Shown here: piece by piece, positions 9,576 through 19,892 of the stretch | How the letters are laid out: each line of letters starts with the position of its first letter | Position numbering within the stretch: position 1 is the first letter of the stretch | Origin: Conexivisphaerales archaeon | Lineage (GTDB): Archaea; Thermoproteota; Nitrososphaeria; Conexivisphaerales; UBA164 | Length of the DNA stretch: 42,798 nucleotides | Direction of reading: 5' to 3' | NCBI GenBank assembly: GCA_030756715.1 | Contig: JAVBJD010000006.1 | Coordinates: 1 to 42,798 of the forward strand | Position numbers and translations under genes: made by a program | The notes under the pieces: model-generated | What the model was told of the DNA's origin: nothing | Seen by the model: the letters and a program-made list of their open reading frames with translations, nothing else | Databases searched by the model: none

Positions 9576-10379
9576 CGTGTTTAGTTGGCCTAAGCATATG
9601 AACATAGCTTCTTCGGTTCTTACAGTTCTAACTTTTTGTCCCTCTATCATGTTAAGCCAATAACCAATATTTTTGTATTTATCTTCTAAAATTTCTTCTA
9701 AACCTCTTTTTGGAGATCCGAAGAATATTTCGTACCTTCTTTTTTCTTTAAATTCTTTTTTTAAATTTTCCCATTCGCTCGAAATTGGTTTCCCTTCTCT
9801 AGATGTAAATATAATCGCTCCATTAGAATCCATAGCTTTATCCAAAGCTTGTTTAACATTATAAAACTTGACTATTTCGAAACCAGAATAATCGGGAAAT
9901 GGATGCTTTATAGCATAAACTTTTCCTTTTTCTTTGTATAACTTTATGGGTATTATATTTCCTTTTGCAATATTTTCCCTTGATTTAAGTTCAATCGGTT
10001 CTTCTAAACCGGTTTCTACATAGAACTTTTCCCCTTTAACCAAAACGTAACCAAACCTAAGATCCTCGTTTTTCGAAATGATGTGGCTCGGTATGTTTAG
10101 GGGCGGAAGCATCCCAACATACTTAAACTCTTCTTTTAAAGGCATGGCCGCTTTTCTGAGATAAGGCGGCGTTAATAGGTATTGAAGTAAAGAATAAAAG
10201 AGTTCCAAATCTTCGTGGCTGCCGTGTAGGTCGTCATGATATATGTTAAATTCTTCAACACCAAAGATCACGGCAGCGCGTGCTACGAGTCCAACTTTTT
10301 CTGTTTTGCTTAGTAATCCAGACCTTTCGCTAATAACAGAATCTGGCACATAAACTGATAATTTAATTTTTTGAGTCAA
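9549..10379 (-). CDS. SPOUT-family RNA methyltransferase (DUF171/C9orf114-SPOUT1 family)
   Basis: Start SVYVPDSV...KTEKVGLVARAAVIFGVEEFNIY...YLLTPPYLRKAAMPL...LPPLNIPSH is characteristic of the family. Confidence 0.85.
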   Translation of the reverse strand: MTQKIKLSVYVPDSVISERSGLLSKTEKVGLVARAAVIFGVEEFNIYHDDLHGSHEDLELFYSLLQYLLTPPYLRKAAMPLKEEFKYVGMLPPLNIPSHIISKNEDLRFGYVLVKGEKFYVETGLEEPIELKSRENIAKGNIIPIKLYKEKGKVYAIKHPFPDYSGFEIVKFYNVKQALDKAMDSNGAIIFTSREGKPISSEWENLKKEFKEKRRYEIFFGSPKRGLEEILEDKYKNIGYWLNMIEGQKVRTVRTEEAMFICLGQLNTLIRQINIA

Positions 10380-10461
10380 TTTACTGATTTGTTCACCGTT
10401 TTAACTTTTAAAAAATTGCTATAAAAAGATTTAAATTTTCAGCGTTTTGTAAAAAAATAAA

Positions 10462-11709
10462 ATGGATGAACTGATTGAAAAAGCTCTGCTCGCGCGTAAG
10501 GCTTGGTTTGAGCTTGCAGGCTCTTCCGATGCTGTCAGGAAAAAGGCCTTAGAGTCAATGGCCCAGGCTATAATTGAAAACAAAGAAAAAATATTGGAAG
10601 CAAATTCACTGGATGTAAAGAAGTTTAAAGAAGAAAATCCAGAAGACCCGATTATAGACAGGTTGATTTTAAACGAAAAAAGGTTAATTTCAGCTGCAGA
10701 AGGTTTGAAAAAAATATCACAGCTTCCAGATCCTATAGGAGAAATAGTTGAAGGATGGACGACCGGTCACGGCCTTAAAATACAGAAGGTGCGTGTACCA
10801 ATAGGAGTAATAGGCGTTATTTACGAGTCTAGACCTAATGTAACCATAGATATATCAGGGCTTGCATTAAAATCAGGAAATGCTGTAATTCTCAGAGGGG
10901 GATCTGAAGCCATAAATTCAAACAAAATCATAGCTGAAATTTTGAGAGAAAGCATAAAGGATTACATTAGCAAAGAAGTTATACAAATTATAGAAAATAC
11001 AGATAGAAGTGTAGTTGAAAGAATGTTAAAGTTAAACGGATACCTAGATCTTTTAATTCCAAGAGGGAGCTCCTCATTTATAGATTATGTAAGAAAGAAT
11101 GCTTTAGTTCCCGTAATAGAAACTGGAGCCGGTAATAACCACATTTTCGTAAATTATGACGCCGATCTGGACATGGCCACAAAAATAATAATAAATGCAA
11201 AAGTTCAGAGGCCAGCAGTTTGCAACGCTGTAAGAAAAGTTCTAATTCATAAAGATATAGCTGAGAAATACATACCTATGCTTGTCAGCGAACTTAAGAA
11301 ATATGGCGTTACAATTAAGGGCGACGATGCAGTTTTAAGAATATCGCCAGATGTTATTCCTGCTAATGAAAGCGATTGGGACAAAGAATACATGGACTTA
11401 ACCCTCTCGATTAAGGTGGTAAATTCTGTTCAGGAGGCCGTAGAACATATAAATAAGCATGGCACGAAGCATTCTGAAGCCATAATAACCAACAGCTTAA
11501 AAGATGCCCAATATTTTACGTGGAATGTCGATGCTGCTTGTACATATGTCAACGCTTCGATCAGATTCACCGATGGTGAACAGTTTGGATTTGGGGCCGA
11601 AGTTGGAATAAGCACGCAGAAGCTTCATGCCAGAGGACCCATGGGTATTAGAGAACTTACAACTACCAAATATATAATATACGGTGAAGGCCAGATAAGA
11701 GAGATTTAA
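10462..11709 (+). CDS. proA: Glutamate-5-semialdehyde dehydrogenase (gamma-glutamyl phosphate reductase)
   Basis: VRVPIGVIGVIYESRPNVTIDISGLALKSGNAVILRGGSEA; FGFGAEVGISTQKLHARGPMG. Confidence 0.95.
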   Translation: MDELIEKALLARKAWFELAGSSDAVRKKALESMAQAIIENKEKILEANSLDVKKFKEENPEDPIIDRLILNEKRLISAAEGLKKISQLPDPIGEIVEGWTTGHGLKIQKVRVPIGVIGVIYESRPNVTIDISGLALKSGNAVILRGGSEAINSNKIIAEILRESIKDYISKEVIQIIENTDRSVVERMLKLNGYLDLLIPRGSSSFIDYVRKNALVPVIETGAGNNHIFVNYDADLDMATKIIINAKVQRPAVCNAVRKVLIHKDIAEKYIPMLVSELKKYGVTIKGDDAVLRISPDVIPANESDWDKEYMDLTLSIKVVNSVQEAVEHINKHGTKHSEAIITNSLKDAQYFTWNVDAACTYVNASIRFTDGEQFGFGAEVGISTQKLHARGPMGIRELTTTKYIIYGEGQIREI

Positions 11710-11710
11710 G

Positions 11711-13537
11711 CTATTCAACCGTTACAGATTTGGCTAAGTTTCTTGGCTTATCTGGATCTAGGCCCTTGAGAACCGCTGTATAATAAGCTAACAGCTGTAA
11801 CGGAAGAACATACAGAATAGGTGTTATTATGTCTTCAGATTCAGGCATACCAATATAAACGTCAGAAACATCTTTGAGCTCTTTATCTTCAGCATTTCCA
11901 AGCGTTATTATTTTTCCGCCTCTAGATTTAATTTCCATTATATTGCCCAAAATAACTTTTCTAGAGGAATCATTGGGAGCAATAAAGATAACCGGTGTAT
12001 TTTTTTCAATCAAAGCTATAGGTCCATGCTTGCTCTCTCCTGCAGAAAAAGCGCTAGAAGGTATGTAAGCAATTTCAAGCATTTTTAACCTACCTTCAAA
12101 AGCGGTAGCTGTGTTTATTCCTCTTCCCAAGTAAAATATATGAGAAGAATCCTTCAGCATTTCAGCCACTTCCTTTATTTTTTGATCTGTATCTTTTAAA
12201 ACAGATTCAGCGATTTTGGGTATAGACCTGATTTTCGAATAATATTCATTAATTTCATTTTCGCTTATCTTTTCCCTTCTTTTACCTATTTCTAGTGCCA
12301 GTAGCAAATGTATCAAAAGTTGAGAAGTATAAGTTTTAGTAGCAGCAACGCCTATTTCAGGTCCAGCTTGTTGAACCAGGTATAACCTAGATAGCCTAGT
12401 TATAGTAGAACTTACGACATTAGTTAGAGCCATAACGGTGCTAGCTTTCATTCTCGCATAGCTGGCTACTTTCAGAACGTCTGCCGTCTCTCCAGATTGT
12501 GATACTAACAAAAGAGAAGTGTCTGGATCTAGGGTGTTTCCATATTGCTGTATAAATTCACTGGCTACAACAGGTATAGTTGCAAGACCAGCTATTTTTG
12601 AATACATGTAGCTTCCTGCTAAACAAGAATGATAAGATGTTCCAGCGCCAACTAAAAAATTAACCTTGGATCTGTTCATGAGTTCAGATATAGCTTCCAG
12701 ATAGGGTTTTTGAATATTTATTGCATAGTAAAGTGAAGTGGGTTGTTCAAAAATCTCTTTTAGCATAAAATGGGGGTATCCTCCTTTCTCTATCATTTGT
12801 GGTTTTATGTCAATTTGTACCGGTTTTCTTGTAATTTCGGTTTCCGTTTTTAATGAATAAATTTTGTGATCATAAGGTGTAATTACTGCAAGTTCATAAT
12901 CTTCAAGAGGTATCATTAAGTTTGTTCTGTCCACAAATGCAACAGGGTCTGATGAAGCAAAGTTTCCATCACTGCCGATTCCAAGATATAATGGGCTCTC
13001 TTTTTTTACTAACACTATTTTATCGGGCTCTTTTGAATAAATTATAGCTAAAGCATAAGATCCTTCAACCTTTTTGACAGCTTTTAAACAAGCGTCAACA
13101 AAATCTTTTCCGCTTTTGATCTCATCTTCAATTAGATGCGCAACAACTTCAGTATCTGTTCTTGATTTAAACTCATGTCCCTTTTCTATAAGATCTGCTT
13201 TGAGCTCTAAGAAATTTTCAATTACCCCGTTATGCACAACAGCTATGTTACCAGTGCAATCTGTGAGCGGGTGAGCATTTGTAACAGAAGGATAGCCGTG
13301 AGTTGCCCACCTGTTGTGAGCTATTCCTGTTCTACCTTCTAGGCTTTCAAAATTTACCTGTTTATCAACTTCATCTATTTTGCCCACCCCTTTCTTTATT
13401 TCCAGATGTCCATTGTTTATTGTTGCCATGCCTGCTGAATCATAACCACCATACTCTAATCTTTTTAAACCGATTTTCAATATAGGGCTAACTTTACCTT
13501 TTTTAAAAGTAGCTGCAAATATTCTGCACATAGGCAT
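11711..13537 (-). CDS. glmS: Glutamine-fructose-6-phosphate aminotransferase (isomerizing)
   Basis: CRIFAA glutaminase N-terminus, LKRLEYGGYDSAGMA, two SIS domains, C-terminal LAKSVTVE. Confidence 0.95.
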   Translation of the reverse strand: MPMCRIFAATFKKGKVSPILKIGLKRLEYGGYDSAGMATINNGHLEIKKGVGKIDEVDKQVNFESLEGRTGIAHNRWATHGYPSVTNAHPLTDCTGNIAVVHNGVIENFLELKADLIEKGHEFKSRTDTEVVAHLIEDEIKSGKDFVDACLKAVKKVEGSYALAIIYSKEPDKIVLVKKESPLYLGIGSDGNFASSDPVAFVDRTNLMIPLEDYELAVITPYDHKIYSLKTETEITRKPVQIDIKPQMIEKGGYPHFMLKEIFEQPTSLYYAINIQKPYLEAISELMNRSKVNFLVGAGTSYHSCLAGSYMYSKIAGLATIPVVASEFIQQYGNTLDPDTSLLLVSQSGETADVLKVASYARMKASTVMALTNVVSSTITRLSRLYLVQQAGPEIGVAATKTYTSQLLIHLLLALEIGKRREKISENEINEYYSKIRSIPKIAESVLKDTDQKIKEVAEMLKDSSHIFYLGRGINTATAFEGRLKMLEIAYIPSSAFSAGESKHGPIALIEKNTPVIFIAPNDSSRKVILGNIMEIKSRGGKIITLGNAEDKELKDVSDVYIGMPESEDIITPILYVLPLQLLAYYTAVLKGLDPDKPRNLAKSVTVE

Positions 13538-13615
13538 ATTAAAAACGATTTACATTTTAAATTTTATCTGTTTAATTAAGTTGTTTTTATTTCTTATTTT
13601 ATAGGTAATAAGCGA

Positions 13616-14086
13616 TTATTCAGATACCCTGTATTTACTATTTGTAATGAGAAACCCAGAATACACACCCCATTCGTTTAGTATCAATTCTAACTTGTGT
13701 TTACCATCTGTAGAGTTAAAATCTGCTATACCTTTTTTTAATAGCGCTTTGTTCAAGCTTTCAATAGTAAACTCCTTTAATTCTTTAGCTGTTTTAAACG
13801 GCTCTATTCTTTGTAGAGATTCTTTTATTATCTCCTTCCTTTTTTTTAAGTTTGACTGGATGAACTCTAAACCTTTATCAGTTATTATTATGTCACCTAC
13901 TCCAATAGTAACAAAACCAAGTTCATTGGCCATATATACTATTGGCATAAAATCATCCAAATCCACTTCAAGCCGTTCTTCAAGTTCAAAAAGGTCAGTT
14001 TTTCCTCCAAATTCGTTTTTTAAGACAAGCAGTAAGCCCAATAAATCAGCTACTCTTGTTGAAGGGTGTATAACGCTATTGCTCAA
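13616..14086 (-). CDS. Stand-alone AAA-associated C-terminal domain protein (as found fused to nitrate/sulfonate ABC ATPases)
   Basis: HPSTRVADLLGLLLVL...GGKTDLFELEERLEVDLDDFMPIVYMANELGFV...GDIIITDKG. Confidence 0.75.
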   Translation of the reverse strand: MSNSVIHPSTRVADLLGLLLVLKNEFGGKTDLFELEERLEVDLDDFMPIVYMANELGFVTIGVGDIIITDKGLEFIQSNLKKRKEIIKESLQRIEPFKTAKELKEFTIESLNKALLKKGIADFNSTDGKHKLELILNEWGVYSGFLITNSKYRVSE

Positions 14087-14202
14087 CTTTTACATCATTT
14101 GATAATAAAAACTGCTTTTAAAACGTTATTACCGTTATATCTAATCAGCGAAACAGAATAATTATTGTAGAGCATAAAAAAGCTAAGATCGAATTACCGG
14201 GA

Positions 14203-14598
14203 TTATTGTGGCGGATATTTCTGTGAATATCTGTAATTCCTTGGGCTTCCAACTCTTGTTAAAACACCCTCCCTTACCATATCCGTTAACGCATGAGCTA
14301 TAGCGGACCTATCATAGTGATATCCTCTTCTTTGTAACTCTTCATCGACTTCATACAGGCTTCTTTCTTGTGAAAACCAGCCTTCCTTCCAGAGCTGCGT
14401 TAACAGGTCCTTACATGTTACCCCCTTTCTTGTTGATTCTTTATTGAATTCCTGTTGTTGTTGAATAGGTATTGAAGATAAAATTTTAGGTATAATTTCA
14501 TTAATTTTGTCCTCTGGGCATTCAACTTCTATTTCCCAGTCTCCTTTCTTTAATTTTATTTTTATATTGTTGCTGTTGTTGTCCAAATTGCGCAACAT
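14203..14598 (-). CDS. Hypothetical protein with C-terminal winged-helix-like domain
   Basis: 131-aa ORF; SLYEVDEELQRRGYHYDRSAIAHALTDMVREGVLTRVG...YRY resembles a winged helix; Gln/Asn-rich linkers. Confidence 0.7.
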   Translation of the reverse strand: MLRNLDNNSNNIKIKLKKGDWEIEVECPEDKINEIIPKILSSIPIQQQQEFNKESTRKGVTCKDLLTQLWKEGWFSQERSLYEVDEELQRRGYHYDRSAIAHALTDMVREGVLTRVGSPRNYRYSQKYPPQ

Positions 14599-14610
14599 TT
14601 ATATTCTACC

Positions 14611-15645
14611 TTGTCTAACCTATTGTTGATCAAGTTGACCAAACAAATAAACCTTTCTAATACAACAGAAGATCTGTACAATTACTTTGATGAATCTTCA
14701 TTATTTAGTTCGCTGTTGAACGATGCATTAGACATCTCAAAAATAAAAGGCAAGCAAATCATATTCACAGATGATTCAAATGGTGAATTTAGACCCATTG
14801 AAGGCTGGGGCACCAATGTTGCTGTTGACGCGTACGAAATAGATGTCTCAAAAGGCAGAGCGCAGAACTTAGTTGCAGTTGATTCAAGCTCAATTTCAAT
14901 AGCTGAAACCGAAGAAGGAGGCATCTATGCGGTAAAAGGGGGCGCCTATGTTATTAAAAATGGAGAAGTCATGCTAAGAAAGTTAGGCCCCTTGGCTGTT
15001 TATATAGGTTTGAGCAACATAAAGATGATTGAATCTATCATTGGCTCCAAACTTGGTTATGGTATAGTTATAGATAAACAACTAGCGCTAAAGTTTGTAA
15101 GAAACGTTGTTGAAAATATGCTGTTCAAAATGCTAATAAACGAAATAGAAAGCGGAATAGCTTTAGTAGACGGTTCGTTAAAAGACCCACCTTTCTTTCT
15201 CGGCAGGCTCAGTCCAAGATATCTTATGGAAAAGCATAAAGATAAAATTAGTTTTATTGGGATAAGCAAAGGAACAAGCATAAAAGCTTTAAAAGCTTTT
15301 TATAGCTCGTTTTTTGACAATAAGAAAAAATTTGTAAATATAACGGACCTCGTTTACAGTATAGCTAAAAATGAGTTTGGCGATAAATATTTAGTAAAAC
15401 TTGATGAAACGTCAATAGTATTAAGAGCTGATATTTACCATAAAGATCCTAATGAGTGTTTCGCAAGCCTTATAAAATCAGACAAGTTGGTTAAGGGTTA
15501 TCCAGAAAGCTTGATAGGCGCTCATCTCTTGTCTCTCTTTGTTTCAAGCGAGGTTCAAGGAATTAAAGCGCTTGTAGCCCAAAACGCCTCAAAGGTTCTT
15601 CTTGAAGAAAACATGAGGAAATTTCTCCTTGGATACGTGAGGTGA
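14611..15645 (+). CDS. nurA: NurA-domain 5'-3' nuclease
   Basis: VAVDSSSISIAETEEGGIYAVKGGAYV NurA motif, IALVDGSL, VKLDET late motif, 4-bp overlap with herA. TTG start uncertain; a downstream in-frame TTG at 14635 is possible. Confidence 0.85.
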   Translation: MSNLLLIKLTKQINLSNTTEDLYNYFDESSLFSSLLNDALDISKIKGKQIIFTDDSNGEFRPIEGWGTNVAVDAYEIDVSKGRAQNLVAVDSSSISIAETEEGGIYAVKGGAYVIKNGEVMLRKLGPLAVYIGLSNIKMIESIIGSKLGYGIVIDKQLALKFVRNVVENMLFKMLINEIESGIALVDGSLKDPPFFLGRLSPRYLMEKHKDKISFIGISKGTSIKALKAFYSSFFDNKKKFVNITDLVYSIAKNEFGDKYLVKLDETSIVLRADIYHKDPNECFASLIKSDKLVKGYPESLIGAHLLSLFVSSEVQGIKALVAQNASKVLLEENMRKFLLGYVR

Positions 15646-17120
15646 TCTCGTTGAGAATATTATCTAAATCGGGCGATGAAATAAAAATTATTGCCATGCC
15701 CAATGAAAAAGTTGATAGAGGCGAATATCTTCTGATAGAAGATGAAACAACAAAAAATAAAATTCTAACTCAGATATATGAAGTAAGTTACCTTGACCCA
15801 ACCGGCATTGATGAAGAAATTTTGAGGGATGAAGTCTTTTCATCAGAAAAAATTACCCATATAGATCCTAACAACGTAAGTTCTCTATTAACAATGATAA
15901 AAGATGCCAGGGTACTTAGAGGAAAGATAAGAGGAAGCATAGTTGAAAACAGATTCACAAATGAAATAATATGGCTTCCAAGCAGAGTTTTCAGCTCTAT
16001 AAAAAAGGTTAGCTTTTCTGAAATAAGCAAATACCTTGCCAAAAGCCTGATATATCCTTTAGAGATAGGTACTACTTCATTAGGTGAAAAATTTTACATC
16101 GACGCAACTGATTTGGACGGTTCTTTAACTATAATAACCGGCAAAAAAGAATCTGGAAAGTCACACCTTGCAAAATTAATTCTGTCAGAACTCGTTAAAA
16201 TGGGAGCTTACGTTTTTGTTTTTGACCTTAATAACGAATATAGCGGCATGATTTATGATAAAAATAACAACTTTTCTGACATTTATGATAAAATAGTTGT
16301 GCTTGAACCAGGAAACAATTTAGTATTTACTTTAAAGTATATCGGGAAAAGGGTCTTTACAGAGATACTGACACACGCTTTAGATACGCCAGCTATAACA
16401 GTAAGAGAATTCCTTAAAATCTGGGATAGTATGAATGAAGAATCTGACATATCATTAAGGAATTTGTATACAAAGATTTTAGAATACAAGAACAATGAAA
16501 TGGTAAAGGAAGCTCTAATTTCTAGGTATTACTCAATTGTAGCATCCAAACTTTTTGCTAACTCAGACTATGTTAATTTTGATATAAAAAACAATATAAA
16601 TTCAAAGCCAAGAGGAGCTGCATTTATCATGCAAATGGCAAAGGTTTCACCATTGGCAAGAAGGATGCTTGTTCAGATAATATTATCGAAATTAATAAAT
16701 TTGCTAGAAGAAAATCAAATACCCCCAGTTTTTATTTTTGCTGAAGAGGCCCATTTATATTTTGATCAAACATATTGGGAAGATGCAATAACAAGGATGC
16801 GGCATTTCGGTATATACATTACTTTTATAACTAATCAGCCAGATTCTCTTGACCCTACAGTATACAGACAAGCGGACAACATATTTTTGTTTAATTTTGT
16901 AAACGAAAAGGATCTTGAAATGATATCTCAGGCTTCAACTGTTGATACAGAGACTGTAAAGAACCTGGTTAGATCGTTACCACAAAAAAAGTGTTTAATT
17001 ATAGGGAAGGTCGTCAGTAATCTGCCTTTTTTAGTTACTGTTAGAGAAGTAAACTACAGAACTTTAGGCAATACAAAGAAATTTTTTGAAATTAAAAAAG
17101 AAATTGAAAAAATCAAATGA
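15642..17120 (+). CDS. herA: HerA-type hexameric DNA translocase/helicase
   Basis: Walker A GKKESGKS, FDLNNEYSG, VFIFAEEAHLYF Walker B, FITNQPDSLDPTVYRQADNIFLF. Confidence 0.93.
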   Translation: MISLRILSKSGDEIKIIAMPNEKVDRGEYLLIEDETTKNKILTQIYEVSYLDPTGIDEEILRDEVFSSEKITHIDPNNVSSLLTMIKDARVLRGKIRGSIVENRFTNEIIWLPSRVFSSIKKVSFSEISKYLAKSLIYPLEIGTTSLGEKFYIDATDLDGSLTIITGKKESGKSHLAKLILSELVKMGAYVFVFDLNNEYSGMIYDKNNNFSDIYDKIVVLEPGNNLVFTLKYIGKRVFTEILTHALDTPAITVREFLKIWDSMNEESDISLRNLYTKILEYKNNEMVKEALISRYYSIVASKLFANSDYVNFDIKNNINSKPRGAAFIMQMAKVSPLARRMLVQIILSKLINLLEENQIPPVFIFAEEAHLYFDQTYWEDAITRMRHFGIYITFITNQPDSLDPTVYRQADNIFLFNFVNEKDLEMISQASTVDTETVKNLVRSLPQKKCLIIGKVVSNLPFLVTVREVNYRTLGNTKKFFEIKKEIEKIK

Positions 17121-18168
17121 CCGTTAATTCAGTAGTTGTATTAAATAACTTTAGCGGCGTATCCTGTACAATTAAGGAATCTTCAATCCTGACCCCTATG
17201 TTATTTGGATAATATAATCCAGGTTCTATTGTGACAGCGTTGCCGATTTTGATTATATCTTCACTTCTGTATGAAATCGCCGGTTTTTCGTGCACTTCAA
17301 CGCCTATGCCATGTCCAAGTGAATGATTAAAGTGCTCCTTTTCGTTCCCAAAGAAGTTTCTAACAGCGAGGTCTATCTCTTTTGCCTGCGTTCCATTTTT
17401 CAACAATTTTATTCCTAATTCCTGAGCTTCTTTAACTTTAGTATAGATCTCTTTATGTGAAGGTTCTACCTTTTTATAAAAAACGGTTCTTGTAAAATCA
17501 ACTACGTAACCCTTATGCCTTAGCGTTAAATCGAGTAATATCGGGTCACCTTCTTTAAGCTTTACGTTACTAGGAGGGGAATAATGCGGAAAAGCTGTAT
17601 TCTTTCCAAAAGCGACGATTTCTGTTCCTATAGTATCTTCGTATGGTATAACATCGCCATCGAGCTCTATAATGTTTTTAACTATGTGTGCATAAAGTTG
17701 CCTTTCCGTAATACCGTCCTTTATAAAATTTAAAGACTCTTGAAATACCCTATCCATGATTTTGCCACCCTCTTTTAGAACTTCTATTTCATGCTCATCT
17801 TTTATTTCTCGAAGTTTTTCTATAGCGTTGGATAGTTTTAAATCAAGTTTTTTCGATAATGAAGCATATGTTGAAGCGTACGACTCATCTATACAAACTT
17901 TTTTATCTCCAAAAAAGGATTTTATGTCGTCAAGATAAGTGCTGGGGCTATATGCTTCGACCGGTATGTTAGAATTCTCTGAAGCCCTGTTAAATTCTAA
18001 GCTTGATACTAGTAACTTCTGTTGGTCATCCTTAATTAAAGCTAATCCAGCGCCCCAAAAACCGGTCAGATAATAAATATTAAACGCCCTGGTCAAAACG
18101 TAACCATCGCAGCCTGTGTTACGCATCTCTTTAAGCAGAACGTCCATCCTTTTAGAATATTCTTGCAT
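17113..18168 (-). CDS. pepQ: Xaa-Pro dipeptidase (M24 metallopeptidase)
   Basis: ILLDLTLRHKGYVVDFTRTVF, HSLGHGIGVEVHEKPAISY, VTIEPGLYYPNNIGVRIEDS metal-ligand motifs. Confidence 0.93.
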   Translation of the reverse strand: MQEYSKRMDVLLKEMRNTGCDGYVLTRAFNIYYLTGFWGAGLALIKDDQQKLLVSSLEFNRASENSNIPVEAYSPSTYLDDIKSFFGDKKVCIDESYASTYASLSKKLDLKLSNAIEKLREIKDEHEIEVLKEGGKIMDRVFQESLNFIKDGITERQLYAHIVKNIIELDGDVIPYEDTIGTEIVAFGKNTAFPHYSPPSNVKLKEGDPILLDLTLRHKGYVVDFTRTVFYKKVEPSHKEIYTKVKEAQELGIKLLKNGTQAKEIDLAVRNFFGNEKEHFNHSLGHGIGVEVHEKPAISYRSEDIIKIGNAVTIEPGLYYPNNIGVRIEDSLIVQDTPLKLFNTTTELTVI

Positions 18169-18265
18169 CCATAATCACCATCGATCAAACTTTGTATAAA
18201 TGATAATATAAGGATTTAAGTTTAAATTCATTAAATTTAATTTTAAAGTGGTTAATTGTCTTATC

Positions 18266-19522
18266 TTAACTTTTTTGTGGTTCTATGTATTCCTGTCCAT
18301 TCATATAGCTAACTAGCGGTTTGGGTATTTTGATCCTTCCATCTGGCATGTAATTGTTCTCCATAATAGCTATGAGAGCCCTTTCTGTTGCAACTAACGT
18401 AGAATTTAATGTATGTACGTAGACGCTTTCGTTACCTTTTTTATACCTTATCTTTGCCCTTATCGATTGCCATTCAAGACAGTTAGAACAGGAAACGGCT
18501 TCCCTATATTTATTCTGCCCCGGTAACCATACTTCGAGATCATATTTTTTCGCAGCTGGCGCTCCAAGTTCTCCTGAACAAACATTGACAACCCGGTAGG
18601 GGATGCCTAAGCTTTGAAAGAATTCTTCTGCGTTTTTGATCAATTCTTCATGGTATTTCCAAGAATCTTCTGGCCTGCTGTATATGAACTGTTCAACTTT
18701 TTCAAATATGTGCACCCTAAATATTCCTTTAGTATCTCTACCGTGGGCTCCTGCTTCCCTTCTAAAGCAAGGAGAGATCCCTATGTATTTTAGCGGTAAA
18801 CTTTTTTCGTCGAGTATTTCATCATAATGATAACCCAGTATAGCGTGTTCAGATGTTGTTAGCAAATAAAGGTCTTCATTTTCGACTTTATAAATGGCTT
18901 CTTCGAAAGCAGAAAGGTCAACTGCACTCTCTAAAATAGCTCTGCGAAGCATATAAGGAGGTTGTAGAAGCGTGTACCCCCTTTTCATTCCAAAATCAAG
19001 ACCATAAGAAATAAGAGCATAATTTAGCCTTGCCAAGTCCCTTTTTAGATAATAAAACCTTGCGCCGCTTGTCTTTGCAGCTCTTTCTACATCTATAAGG
19101 TCTAGCTTTGATCCTATTTCTATGTGATCTGGTCCAACTTTGCCAGCTTCCCCCCACGTTCTCACGACCTGATTGTAAGATTCATCTGTACCCTCGGGCA
19201 CTGATGGATCTACAAAATTAGGCATGCTTAGCTGTAGTTGATTTATTTCGCTTTCTATTTTAGACAATTCTTTTTCAGCAGCTTTTATTTTGTCATCAAG
19301 CGTTTGGAGCTTTTCTTTGTCTATTTCTAGTGATCCGGACTTTGATTTCCTTGCAATATCTTCTTCTATTTGGTTTTTTTCATGTCTAAGATTGTTAAGC
19401 TCTGCAATCAGCTTCCTTCTTTTTTCATCGAGGTCTAGTAATCTATCTAAAGGAAAGTCAGAGTGTCTTTTTTTGAGCGATTCTCTATATTCTTCTAATC
19501 TGTCCTTTATTAATCTCAGCAA
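18266..19522 (-). CDS. serS: Seryl-tRNA synthetase
   Basis: N-terminal coiled-coil arm; class II motifs PCFRREAGAHGRDTKGIFRVHIFEKVEQF; LNSTLVATERALIAIMEN. Confidence 0.97.
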   Translation of the reverse strand: MLRLIKDRLEEYRESLKKRHSDFPLDRLLDLDEKRRKLIAELNNLRHEKNQIEEDIARKSKSGSLEIDKEKLQTLDDKIKAAEKELSKIESEINQLQLSMPNFVDPSVPEGTDESYNQVVRTWGEAGKVGPDHIEIGSKLDLIDVERAAKTSGARFYYLKRDLARLNYALISYGLDFGMKRGYTLLQPPYMLRRAILESAVDLSAFEEAIYKVENEDLYLLTTSEHAILGYHYDEILDEKSLPLKYIGISPCFRREAGAHGRDTKGIFRVHIFEKVEQFIYSRPEDSWKYHEELIKNAEEFFQSLGIPYRVVNVCSGELGAPAAKKYDLEVWLPGQNKYREAVSCSNCLEWQSIRAKIRYKKGNESVYVHTLNSTLVATERALIAIMENNYMPDGRIKIPKPLVSYMNGQEYIEPQKS

Positions 19523-19767
19523 CCTTTAACACCTCTTTCTACTGTTTTTGCAAGTTCTAAAATTTCGTCGAGCGTATTGAGCATAGACATAAGGCTTCCC
19601 TTATCGCTTTCGCTTACAATTTTTAGCTTGCCGTTTTCATATTTGATTTCCATCTTGACACCTTTCGGAAAATTTATGTTATCTGGCTCTAACGCTTTCT
19701 TAAGGCTAAGTAAATATTGTTCTGAATCCGCTAAATTTATTTCCACTTTTATCATCTCTATCAACAA
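19516..19767 (-). CDS. pcc1: KEOPS complex subunit Pcc1-like
   Basis: 83-aa small alpha/beta protein with Pcc1 pattern (ALEPDN...KGSLMSMLNTLDEILELAK); overlaps serS. Confidence 0.75.
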   Translation of the reverse strand: MLIEMIKVEINLADSEQYLLSLKKALEPDNINFPKGVKMEIKYENGKLKIVSESDKGSLMSMLNTLDEILELAKTVERGVKGC

Positions 19768-19883
19768 ATAACATTAATGAAACGAATTATAAACTTTTAC
19801 CTTTTTAGACACGAAAAGAAAAACGTTGATGATCAGTTCAGAAATTGTTTTGGTTTATTGAAATCGGAGAACAGAGTTCATCT

Positions 19884-19892
19884 GTCTAAACA
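19884..19892 (+). repeat. Target site duplication, left copy (GTCTAAACA)
   Basis: Identical 9-mer directly abuts the other IS end at 20890-20898. Confidence 0.88.

Noticed and set aside
13074-13274. Antisense ORFs inside glmS (also 11874..12068, 13303..13485)
   Set aside because: Shadow ORFs of a clear housekeeping gene.
14450-14590. TTG/TTGTTG short tandem repeats
   Set aside because: They encode Gln/Asn runs in the winged-helix-like protein; low-complexity coding sequence, not a repeat element.
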